The position numbers were made by a program, and so were the translations under genes. A stretch of DNA of 64,000 bases from Apostichopus japonicus (Eukaryota; Echinodermata; Holothuroidea; Aspidochirotida; Stichopodidae): assembly GCF_037975245.1 (NCBI RefSeq), contig NC_092571.1, forward strand, positions 25,188,564 to 25,252,563, read 5' to 3'. Of the stretch, positions 47,803 to 58,788 are shown one piece after another (position 1 is the first letter of the stretch; each line of letters begins with the position of its first letter). The notes below the pieces were generated by a model that saw only the letters and a list, made by a program, of their open reading frames with translations, searched no databases and had not been told where the DNA came from.

Positions 47803-49206
47803 TTATGCTACTGAATTATGTTCTTGGTAAGCATCGTTATCGACCACGACGGCTCCATATTCAAGCATATCGGAAGACAGATGTTCAGCGTCTTTTGTAA
47901 GTTCCATGTAGGAGGAATCTGCGGGTCCTTTTTCGTCCTGATCTCCATCTCTCCTGGTGTCATCTGATTGTACGCTTGTCGCATAGTAGTATGGGTCGTC
48001 ATTTGCCTCTGACGTTTGAGTGATAGTCATTTCAACGTCACGTTTACTGGCAGCCGTCTCTTGGTGGTCAGGCTCGTCAGTTTTACTGGCAGCCGTCTTT
48101 TGGCGGTCAGGATATACTCGTTGGTATATGAAGAAACCAGTTGTAATCGCTAAAATAATACAAATGATGACCAAAATCACTATGATCGTAATGAAAGGCG
48201 TTAATGTAACATGATCATTTTCTTCGATAACAACGGATGTTATATTCTTCGCAGTGGCTGTGGCGAGGTGCCCTGCCCTATGTGTCGAACACGAAACAAA
48301 CTTTAATCCCTGAACTCCGTCAGGAATCACAAGCAGTGACGAGTTGGTATATTGTGTTATAACGTAGGACCTATTGAAAAAGGACCCGGGTGCTACTGGA
48401 ACAATTTTGTCGTTATCGTCAAATTGAACATACCATGAGATGTATTCCGTGGGCACGTTGGTCTGACATGTATATTCTCTGTTGTCATGAGAACTATTAG
48501 ACAAAGTTGTTGGTGAGATTGAAACAGTTAAACTGTTTTCGAGCTCGTAAACTTGGATGGTACAGCTTTCGGTGGAATTCCTACGTTTACAATTTATGCC
48601 CTGCTCTCCCGAGGTATTCACTCGTATGTAATTCGATAACACAAGTGAACCCATAAAACCGTGTCTTTGGTCAGCTCCAAGTCTTAAGCTCTCCGAAGAG
48701 GCCATGTTAAAGTCAATATTTCTACGAGCTGTGCACAAGATTGGAACAATTTCATGTATTATGTAGGATTTATCAGAAATTACTGGGAAGCAATGTATAT
48801 TTTCGTTTGGTTTTATATGATGAATTATAACATCATTAATCACGACCTTTGCAAACGGAACATTATTTAAAATAATCTCACACGATAAGTTTGAGGTTGC
48901 GAATGGCTTACCGTTCCAAATTAATTGACTACTGTTTTGACTCTCAAGTACATTGTCACCATCTCGCAAAGTTATCCGAGTATCCGTTGAGTCATCGTCC
49001 TGAACTGTAGTGGTGCATCCTATAAGTATATCGTTATTCCCCACGACTACGAACTCCTTGACATCCACTTGGTAAACGTTAGGGCTCTGGTACAGAAAAA
49101 GTCTCACGGGTGCTTCACAGCAAATGGATTGAGTGCAGAAGAATACGGCGTAAATGAATGTGACATAATGAAGGTAAGTGCACGCATCCATACCGACGAA
49201 ATTCAT
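47803..49206 (-). CDS. Type I Ig-like ITIM receptor, copy 3
   Basis: 467 residues, same layout as copy 1. Against copy 1 I count about 12 amino-acid changes: K57N, F82D, S133P, S136N, V150I, G162R, I175R, R188L, K192N, L262F, V367D and S398T. Nine fall in domains 1-2 and none in the membrane span. A 1-bp deletion in the last codons (plus-strand TTCTTGG instead of TTTCTTGG at 47821) replaces the ending QET with QEHNSVA. Both ITIM-like motifs are kept (SSYMEL and LEYGAV). The frame is intact. Confidence 0.88.
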   Translation of the reverse strand: MNFVGMDACTYLHYVTFIYAVFFCTQSICCEAPVRLFLYQSPNVYQVDVKEFVVVGNNDILIGCTTTVQDDDSTDTRITLRDGDNVLESQNSSQLIWNGKPFATSNLSCEIILNNVPFAKVVINDVIIHHIKPNENIHCFPVISDKSYIIHEIVPILCTARRNIDFNMASSESLRLGADQRHGFMGSLVLSNYIRVNTSGEQGINCKRRNSTESCTIQVYELENSLTVSISPTTLSNSSHDNREYTCQTNVPTEYISWYVQFDDNDKIVPVAPGSFFNRSYVITQYTNSSLLVIPDGVQGLKFVSCSTHRAGHLATATAKNITSVVIEENDHVTLTPFITIIVILVIICIILAITTGFFIYQRVYPDRQKTAASKTDEPDHQETAASKRDVEMTITQTSEANDDPYYYATSVQSDDTRRDGDQDEKGPADSSYMELTKDAEHLSSDMLEYGAVVVDNDAYQEHNSVA

Positions 49207-49703
49207 ATTGCTACCGATAGAAGAAATATTCCTTTACCGTTGTGAATCTTCGATCATCAATCCGACCAGTTTTTGTTTCAATTGTGTTGATTAAGTCATT
49301 CAATGATGATGATGAACTGATCAGTGAAGTTAGGCCAACATAATCCTGTCCTGGATTCTTAATATGCCTCACATGAATAGAAAGGTATTAACTAATATAT
49401 CGCAGAGGTCTGTTCGATGATGTTGTGTATAGGTGTGCAGGCTTTTTGAGAGTCGTGTCAACCACGCGTCAGGATGCAGTTCTGGTTAGTGCAAATACTT
49501 CCTTGTACACACAAGCAAAGACCAAAAACAAAACAAACTCAAAATTGAAACCGTTTGAACTTTTTTTTTTAAAGCAAGTGGTGGAAGTGACTTGCATTTA
49601 ACAGGCTACGTCCATTTACGTCATTTCACGTGATTAATCTGTAATACAACTAATTAGGAAGGTCTCTGAATATGGTTAGTCACTTGCGTGCAGACATTTT
49701 TTT
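49207..49703. other. Shortened 5' flank of type I copy 3, deletion junction at 49561
   Basis: Follows the unit sequence to CCGTTTGAACT, then jumps to poly-T and AAAGCAAGTGGTGG. About 2 kb present in units 1 and 2 (20254-22258) is missing. GAACT occurs at both parental breakpoints. Confidence 0.8.
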
Positions 49704-50069
49704 CAGTGGCGTAGGAAGGTACTTTTGAGTGGGGGGGGCTGAAGACTGATGGCCGGCCTGGGGGAGGGGTCTAAGGGGAGGGGGTTCCCCCTCCCCTTTG
49801 GATTTTTTTGCATTTCCAGGTGGCCTCAGATGCAATTTGGTGCAATATAGCACACTTCAACACCCACTCCATTTTGTAAAGAATTTTGCATTTTCTCCTG
49901 GCATTAGATGCAATTTGGTGCTTCAAATGAGATTTTTTGCTCATTTGGAAATGAAAAAGGGGTTTTCTGACTTGCGGAGCGGGGGGGGGGGGGCGGAACG
50001 ATACTTCCGCCCCCATATTTTTCACTGGGGGGCTGGCGCCCCCCAGCCCCCCCGGTTCCTACGCCCTTG
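49704..50069. mobile_element. hAT-like MITE (unit 3)
   Basis: Same MITE as at 22404-22777, with slightly different poly-G lengths. Confidence 0.82.
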
Positions 50070-50346
50070 CATTTTTTCAATTGAAATGGGATTGTATGGA
50101 TTAACATCTAGGTATATACTGAGTAGCCAACGGTCATCATCAATTTGGCATTACAGGAGCATTCGAGATTTTAAGAAAGTTTCGATTATAGGAACATTAC
50201 TAGAACTCAATTTTGTTTCCGTACACTATGACATATCAATACTTTAATTCTAAGTTAATCCTTCAGAGGAGGGTTGCTTCCGTGCAATATTCTTAAGGAG
50301 ACCACTTAATTGTGTCCCATACACCAGCAGTCAGCAAATTATTATC

Positions 50347-50538
50347 TTTGGGCCTTTTGGTTAAAATCATGTGTAATATCTGTTCCCTTTCGAGGGGAAT
50401 GGGAATGCACACCCGACGATGATCACACAGTCACAATCCCGATGCAAGGGGACTGGGGTTGAGAGCGGATCAGTCGTTCGGTAGTTTGGTTTTCGTGCCC
50501 AGGTTCTTTCCTGGGCGACTTTTTCTTAAAAAGTAACA
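50347..50538 (+). mobile_element. U2-headed short retroelement with intact 3' hairpins (unit 3)
   Basis: Starts near TTTGGGCCTTTTGGTTAAAA and keeps the 3' part lost in units 1 and 2: CCCAGG with CCTGGG, and ACTTTTT with AAAAAGT. It shows that the family's full length is about 185-190 bp and that the element predates the triplication. Confidence 0.8.
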
Positions 50539-50853
50539 TCGTTGGGCCGTGGAAGTTTTCCAAACGTCGGACATCTTATGTACAGTTTGCGGCACCTTGT
50601 GGATGGAAATCCAAAGTAAAGTTAATGTTTAAAAATCCAGTCTAGTCCAAGCTAGCGTTCATGAACCCGGAGCAACGATTTATGAGGGGTAGGGATCTGG
50701 TGGCTCAATTAACAAGTGATTTCCTTGGGTCGTAACAGCTTGCGGACAGATATTCTATACTTTCTATATACCTGTTATTTTCGTATCAACACCTATAGTA
50801 TTGATTTATCAGTGAAAGGATTACATCCCCTCACATCTTCTGATTCCGCATAA

Positions 50854-51022
50854 GAAGCTCCCACCTCGTCGTATAGGCTGCAGCTTCCATCTTGTCGTAT
50901 AGGCTGCAGCTTCCACCTTGTCATTAGCTCCACCTTAATTGTCATTAGCTACAGCTCCCACCTCGTCGTATAGGCTGCAGCTTCCATCTCGTCGTATAGG
51001 CTGCAGCTTCCATTTCGTCGTA
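50854..51022. repeat. 26-bp minisatellite (unit 3, about 6-7 repeats)
   Basis: Shortest of the three arrays, with the same repeat and the TTAGCTCCACCTTAATTGTC linker near 50923. Confidence 0.9.
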
Positions 51023-51347
51023 GGCATCGGAGGGGGGGGGGGTCGTTGTCCCCATTGTCCTGCAAAGGAGGAATGCCAACTACAAAACACTCCCTGTCTG
51101 TAGCATTAAGCTTTCTAACAATTCTATAAAAGGCCAAATAAACATGGAGGGCAACAAAAATCACCAATCCAAATGCAATAGCATCAATCAATGCAGTATA
51201 CGACACGAAAAGACAACATAACTCCTCGTTTACATTCCTTAAACAATAAGCTGTTGCCTCCGCAACAAATATAGACTGAGCTGAACTATAAAACTGGTCA
51301 CAGAAATAAGCATCAATATTTGAAGTGCTTAATGAAGTTCTTGTCAT
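50949..51347 (-). CDS. Unrecognised small membrane protein ORF running into the minisatellite
   Basis: 132 codons, product not recognised. Residues 46-76 form a strongly hydrophobic helix (FVSYTALIDAIAFGLVIFVA) followed by a basic stop-transfer region (YRIVRKL). The N-terminal part has five cysteines. From about residue 107 the sequence is translated minisatellite. The frame stays open upstream of the Met back to a TAG, and TTTACTCTGTGTACAG just upstream resembles a splice acceptor, so this could be an exon, not a whole gene. Units 1 and 2 have frame-breaking indels. It could be a chance open frame. Confidence 0.35.
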   Translation of the reverse strand: MTRTSLSTSNIDAYFCDQFYSSAQSIFVAEATAYCLRNVNEELCCLFVSYTALIDAIAFGLVIFVALHVYLAFYRIVRKLNATDRECFVVGIPPLQDNGDNDPPPLRCLRRNGSCSLYDEMEAAAYTTRWEL

Positions 51348-52684
51348 AATGTTATTACAGTAGCCTGTACACAGAGTAAACTATGTCAACTTTTACTCAT
51401 TTGCTCTCAATTAGAGTGTAGTTACCAAGTAAAATTAACACATGTAGAATCACACAAAGTAACAGAAAGGCCGAACATCACCCAAGCCTTTTGTGCATGA
51501 ATCTAGGTTGATAGTTACTAATGACCGAGGTTATGTCACTTTAAAAATCGCAAGTTTTAAGTTTTCCAATCAAGATATGGATATCAGATTAGACCTACAT
51601 TAAGTTCTTTTAATTAACTAAGGAATGAAATATCGGAAATTCACTGATCTACCCTATATGTAATGTTATACTGTTGACCAAAAAACATTTCACGAATACT
51701 ACTAATAGGTATACTGAAGAACATGAGCTCAGCACTTTCAAAGTTTCGAATGTGGCTGGCATGAAGAAATAGCAAATGAAAGAGAAAGTCTATTAATTGG
51801 CATAAAAAGTGTAAAGGTCTAACAATTCCCATCAAATTATATTCTCCAGTTGAATCTGATGTTATTCCTGGCAAAAATATACAAGTCGGTCACATATACA
51901 TGACTTTCACACAAAACAGATACAATGTTTATCGAACATGCCGTGAAAATATGAGTGTTTGTTTCCATGTGAATTCCAAACGATTTTGATAGAAACATAT
52001 GCCAACAGAAGGAATATATTTCATAGCAATGTTAAAATTAATATAATGATGCAAAAATCTGTGTTCTTTTCCACTGTTTTATGACGAGGCGGGATTATGA
52101 TCACTATTAAAGCAATGTGTATTCAGACGTCGCTAACATGGGCAAAATGACGGTTACCTAACGCTCGAAATTCCAGAGACGAAGATGATTGGTGAATAGT
52201 TTCTCACGGATCATGAAACAATTATCTCTATTTGTGGGTAAAACGAGAATGGAAACCAAGGTACTTGAATGAACCCAAGGCACTTCTTGAAAAATTAACT
52301 GAAATAGCGCCACGGTATAGCTCTACTAACGGCAATCGACATTTGGTGCGTCGCATGTATTAACCAAATAGCCAATGTGAATTCATTGACATAATGCATT
52401 GCATGTAGAGAAAGACCATGTTAACAAAGACTGAATGTAAACGGACTGAACAGATGAGTTTTAATATCTTTCGGTAATAAAACATACTTTCAAATTCAAT
52501 GTTAGACTCAACATTGGTGACAGTACATCGCGATGTGGTAGTTATAGTATTGACAATTAAATAGGTTAATTGAATGAGAACACATCTCCAAGTGGTGTGT
52601 AGTTCGATCTCATCATGAAATTCACGAAATTTAAGTAATATATATATATTTTTTTTACAAATCCTCCTTAATGACTCTTTATGA
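51348..52684. other. Intergenic, 3' flank of type II gene copy 3
   Basis: Homologous to 24591-25877. A 116-codon open frame at 52360-52710 overlaps the end of the type II gene and is not conserved as a frame in the other units, so I do not call it. Confidence 0.5.
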
Positions 52685-54043
52685 CTATCCTGTAATTCCG
52701 TAAACGTCATTGGTGATTACTAGAGCCCCCTCACTAAGAATAGCTGTGGATAAGTTATTACCGACTGGCTGGTCCCGTACACTGCCCTCATGCACAACCA
52801 TCTCGACTCTCGACCGATCGACTTCTTGACCTCTCGACTTTACACAAGTGGCGTACAATTGACCACTAGTTTGCTCAATGTTCCTTGAAGGTGACCCTTC
52901 CCTTTTGCAGCAATCCGCCAAAGCTGACAACTTTAGTTGTCTTTTGCTCTTATAGAGGATCAAGTACACATTGAATGCCGCACTCAATATGAAGAGTATT
53001 AGAACAATAATAATAATAATAATAACCACCAAGCCATTAGTCGTTCCGTTAGCAGGATCAGGGAGCTTCTCAGTTTCATTCTTTATGTTATAAGTAATTG
53101 CTTCTGTAAAACGACCTGCTCTCTCTGTTCGACATGAAACAGAAATGATTTCACTCTCGTTCCCTTGGAATTGTAGTTCTGAATAGTTCAAATGATGTGT
53201 AATGTTAGAATTAACTGTAGAGTTACCATACCCATTTAATGCGTCCCCGTAGCGGGTCTGCACGCTCCACGAAATTAGCTCGGTCGGGACATTACTCTCA
53301 CAATGAAAGGTTACTGATTTCATCGAATCGATAGTAAAATTTTCTGGTGTTATTATCACGTTCGCTGTATTCTCAAAATGCAGTGATTTCGATTTAACAG
53401 TACAGATAGCTGTTTTTTTCATTGTATTGTTGCATTTGAATTTCTGTACATCTGCTTTCGACTGGACGGTCATATAATTTGAGAGAAAACGCGTGGACTC
53501 ACTAAGTCTACCATGTACGTCATTACTAAGTAGACTCCCCTTTACAGGAACCCATTTTGTAAATTTTTCTCCTATACAAGTAATGCCAATAACTTCTCCT
53601 AGTAAATACGAACCGTGGGTATTATTAGGTAAGCAACTGCCATTGTACACATGATACAGTTTAATATCTGAGCCACTAACATTCATGAGTAAATTGTCCT
53701 TTCTTAAAAGCATGTCGCAGTTGATATACGCTGGCAAAGTTAGGTTTACTTTCCAATATGACGATCCGTTCTGTAAAGATGATCCTCCGAGCATTGTACC
53801 ATTACTGCGTAAGGCTACAGTGGCATTGGTATCCATGGGCACATTTCTCACTCCGCAGCCTATGGTAAGGTTTTGGCTGTCCCCAACCACTGCATATTCC
53901 TTGATATTCACTTTCAAAAATCGAGGATCGTAAAAGTTAACTGTGACAATTGGTTCAGCTAAGGAAAGTTGATGAACGGAAAAACACATCGAAGTACAAA
54001 ATACTTTGATGAATGAACAGAAAACTAAAACGATGGAATCCAT
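52685..54043 (-). CDS. Type II Ig-like receptor, copy 3
   Basis: 452 residues from the conserved Met at 54043 (MDSIVLVF). The frame extends 13 codons further upstream, but those differ between copies. Same three Ig-like domains, with the TELISW motif in the third, a membrane span rich in isoleucine (IIIIIIVLILFILSAAF) and the LSTAILSEGALVITNDVY tail that lacks the ITIM tyrosine. A run of ATT codons at the span (53007-53024) varies in length between copies. Intact, in contrast to copy 2, to which it is closest in sequence. Confidence 0.87.
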   Translation of the reverse strand: MDSIVLVFCSFIKVFCTSMCFSVHQLSLAEPIVTVNFYDPRFLKVNIKEYAVVGDSQNLTIGCGVRNVPMDTNATVALRSNGTMLGGSSLQNGSSYWKVNLTLPAYINCDMLLRKDNLLMNVSGSDIKLYHVYNGSCLPNNTHGSYLLGEVIGITCIGEKFTKWVPVKGSLLSNDVHGRLSESTRFLSNYMTVQSKADVQKFKCNNTMKKTAICTVKSKSLHFENTANVIITPENFTIDSMKSVTFHCESNVPTELISWSVQTRYGDALNGYGNSTVNSNITHHLNYSELQFQGNESEIISVSCRTERAGRFTEAITYNIKNETEKLPDPANGTTNGLVVIIIIIIVLILFILSAAFNVYLILYKSKRQLKLSALADCCKREGSPSRNIEQTSGQLYATCVKSRGQEVDRSRVEMVVHEGSVRDQPVGNNLSTAILSEGALVITNDVYGITG

Positions 54044-54679
54044 TTTGAACGAATAACAAACCGGTATTGCTGAGCCACTCACAATTTATTGTCTAATTTG
54101 AAGGTTGAGTGCATGCGACTAATTAACAACTAACTATTTTTAGGCCGGAATCAATCTTCCAATTTCTCTCTCTCTCGGTATGTGTTGGCTTTGATCACAA
54201 GTATACTGTATATTGATAAGAACAAGATTAATATCTGCCTATAACTTTGGCTTTTTCGAAAAGTCACGTCAAAAGCGTGTTCACTGTTTCAATAGAATAC
54301 TGTGTGCATAAAGAACAACTGCAAAATTTCTGCTACGAGAAAATCCAACCCACGAGTTCCGTCAGTTTTAAATTTGTTACTACTCTTTAAAAGAATCATG
54401 CCGTATGTTGCTACTAGGGAGTTAGGTCATTTCCTTTGGAGCGGCATTAAAATCAACATTATAACTATAAATAGTTTGTATGACACACAGTTTGTTTGTA
54501 TGTCACGCGGCCTTAACTTAAAAAACACGTACCCAGCCGATTGGCAATATAACTTCCTTGTTCTCTTTACTAAGCCTCCTAAAGAATGTTTATTTTTACG
54601 GATGGTATATCATTATTGAAAAGCTTAGTTTTCTTTCTTCCTCTGCTAGCGATAATGTGTACATTATAAACAAACATAT
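54044..54679. other. 5' flank of type II gene copy 3
   Basis: Noncoding; CT microsatellite near 54165-54176. Continues the unit sequence up to the solo LTR. Confidence 0.5.
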
Positions 54680-55239
54680 TGTAACGCTAACTCAGTCTAA
54701 GATTCTGGGGCGTCCAAATATTCCCTGCTGAGGACTGGTGGTGGTATGGAAACAAATGCGGCTTGGATGGTTGTATGTTAGTAAACGACGAGCCTTAAAT
54801 CTCGCAATTACATGCAAAAGATATAACACATAGATAGATAAACGAGTAAAGAACAAGCGCTGTGTAGATTTCGCAATCTATTACTATAACCAGCCACGGT
54901 ACAAACAATACATCGGCACGAAGCCCTCAAAAATAGGTAGAAAACATGCACTTAACGATAATGGTCACAAACGAGGTCTCAATACCGAAGTAGAGTCCTA
55001 TAACGATACGTACAAAAGTGTATAAAAGACGAATACAAGACAGATACAAGTACGACCACAATGGTCGGAGCCAGGGCTACTACCGAACCGAACGATTCAG
55101 ATCGGGAGCGAAGACTGGTCACAAGTCTTGAGGTCTGCTTCAGCTGAGCTGGTGAGCAGACATCACGTGACCTGTAATATTACGTAATGTAGCCTACGAC
55201 ATATAGAGGGCGACATATATGATGACCAACGGCATCACA
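54680..55239 (+). mobile_element. Solo LTR of an LTR retrotransposon
   Basis: A 560-bp insertion beginning TGTAACGCTAAC and ending GGCATCACA, the TG...CA ends typical of LTRs. ATAT flanks both sides (54676-54679 and 55240-55243). Unit 2 has the uninterrupted site CAAACATATATATTTGATAA. A TATAAAAG box at about 55021 supports plus orientation. There is no internal coding region, so it looks like recombination between two LTRs. The TGTAACG start is common in Gypsy-type elements, but the family is inferred. Confidence 0.85.
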
Positions 55240-56139
55240 ATATATATTTGATAATTTACTTGACACGAAATTGTCAGACATTCGCACCAGCCGCTAGGGT
55301 AATGAATTTATATTTCCTCGTTGCTTTTAATATGCTTACTACAATTAAGTTACCATTACTGACGGTAGATCAGCGCAGTTGCGCAGTTTCTCTGCGACGC
55401 TTTTCCTTTCTCTTCTATAAAAAGGTGTACAGTATACTGTAAGATAAAAAACATGCAATTTTACAACTCATTTCTATATGATAATCATATCAACCTCCAC
55501 CCCACCCCCCCCCCCTCCCACCCCCATTCTAAACAAGGCAGTTTAGCTAGTAATTAAATGAAGACGGGGTGAAGTTTAACCAATCTGCACTCTTTTTTAA
55601 AAAAATAGAGGTAGAAGTGGTTGTTACCCTTTTTATCGCTGGAAACGAATGAAACATTTGTTCATCTAATGGTGACTACATCCGTGATAATATCTCTACA
55701 ATTATTCTTGTAGGACACGAAAACAATTGGATGTCAATACTGTATCATACGTTAATGATTATATGTATCCTTTATGCTATCTCCTCTGATTGATGATGAT
55801 GTTTGTATCATATCAGTATAACAGTTAAATATCAATATTTAATGACATTCTAAGGATCGTATCTCTGCTATCCTGTGCTATCTTCTATGACACTGAACCA
55901 CAGTGTATGAGAAACCTATTGCACGATTATGAAAATGAAGGTAAAGATCAAATTTATTTCCGTAATCCAAACAGTCATTGTCTTATATGTCGTACTGTAG
56001 GCCTATAGGCGAATGACTGAGGGGGGGGGAGGGGAGGGAGGGAGGTGAGGGAGGGGAGGGGATGGATCCATGACTTCCCCCTCCATCGTCAGTCGGAGAA
56101 GGAGGAGACTAGACCACTTGTCAAGGCCCAGGATGCTCG

Positions 56140-56147
<8 letters not shown>
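55240..56147. other. Intergenic region at end of unit 3, with GGGA run
   Basis: Noncoding; homologous to the ends of units 1 and 2. A G-rich run at 56020-56062 could form G-quadruplexes. Confidence 0.55.
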
Positions 56148-57690
<1,543 letters not shown>

Positions 57691-58788
57691 TTAGGTAGGA
57701 ATTGTTTCGTATTCATGAACTGATGGGAAATGACGAACAGGCTCTGGTGGCGCTTCCAGAAACTGAGTTTGTAATTCTAGCTCACGACTGGAGACTTGCG
57801 TTACATTTGGGACGTGCCTCAATGCCATAGGGGTACGACCGGATGAATCTTCGTTGCCACCGCCGCGGCCATTCTCATCTTTAGGTTTCTTCCCCGATTT
57901 CTTACAGACACAGCATAGGATACCACAGGTAATAATAGATACAATCAACAACAGTGCAGTAGAGACCGCCAGACACAGGATCACGACAACTTTGTCATTA
58001 CTGTCGTCTGAGCTGTTGATCCTAATAGTCGAGGATGCCGAAACAGATGTAGTGCCATCATTTAATCGAGATGAACAGGTGACGATAAAATCGTCAGGGA
58101 CTGAAGGGAAATCGAGTCCTTCAATCGTAAGAATCGATTGTTTTGATGACGTGTTCACTTGAATCGATATCTGTCTTTCGATGAGAATTGTCAGATCATC
58201 ATCAAATAATTCCTGACCCGTTTTCTTAGACTCCATTGACCAACGGAATGCTTGTGTGTCCGAAGATTCAAAATTACTGGTACATAGAAATTGGATTCCT
58301 GACCGATTGTAGGTGTCTTGAGAGAATATAACGTAGCCTGGATTGACGTTTATACCCAAATCTTTTGTAGGGTGTATCCCTGTTGCAACTACCGGAACAA
58401 GACTCTCAATATTTGTCTGAAACCGAAACTCTGAAGAAGAAATAATCGATGTACAGGTTAATCCTTGTTCATTTACAAGAAGCCGGGGAAAGGATATGCC
58501 TACGTGAAGTCCATTAACCTCAAAGGTGGTTACGTCCAGACCATAAAAAATTTCTTGTGGGCTATCAGGGAAGAGTACATTACCGCTCCCATCAACTTGT
58601 GCAACTATCTTATCACCCAGTGAAAGTAAGATCTCTGGTTTAAGAGGCGAATTAGTTTCACAGACCAAAGTTATTGAACTGTTCTGACTTTGCAAAAGTC
58701 GAGTAGAAATCGTCGGTTCTGCGAAAACTTGAAACGTCGACAAAGTCATAACAGAAAAGATGATTGCAGATAATTCCAGAATCTTCAT
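57691..58788 (-). CDS. Type III two-Ig-domain membrane receptor
   Basis: 365 residues, single exon. A signal peptide spans 1-23. Two Ig-like domains: C43 and C112; then C169, W183 and C238. The membrane span lies at about 267-290, followed by a cysteine cluster (CGILCCVCKK, 288-297) that could be palmitoylated. The 68-residue tail has a GRGGGN stretch, a proline motif (APPEP) and a single tyrosine near the end (HEYETIPT, Y360), a possible SH2 site but not a strict ITIM. It differs from types I and II in having two domains, and shares no obvious tail motif with them. A second gene of this type begins beyond the window edge, with a nearly identical membrane region and a different tail. Confidence 0.86.
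   Translation of the reverse strand: MKILELSAIIFSVMTLSTFQVFAEPTISTRLLQSQNSSITLVCETNSPLKPEILLSLGDKIVAQVDGSGNVLFPDSPQEIFYGLDVTTFEVNGLHVGISFPRLLVNEQGLTCTSIISSSEFRFQTNIESLVPVVATGIHPTKDLGINVNPGYVIFSQDTYNRSGIQFLCTSNFESSDTQAFRWSMESKKTGQELFDDDLTILIERQISIQVNTSSKQSILTIEGLDFPSVPDDFIVTCSSRLNDGTTSVSASSTIRINSSDDSNDKVVVILCLAVSTALLLIVSIITCGILCCVCKKSGKKPKDENGRGGGNEDSSGRTPMALRHVPNVTQVSSRELELQTQFLEAPPEPVRHFPSVHEYETIPT

Noticed and set aside
52360-52710. 116-codon minus-strand frame downstream of type II copy 3
   Set aside because: Overlaps the receptor's 3' end in another frame and is not open in units 1 and 2.
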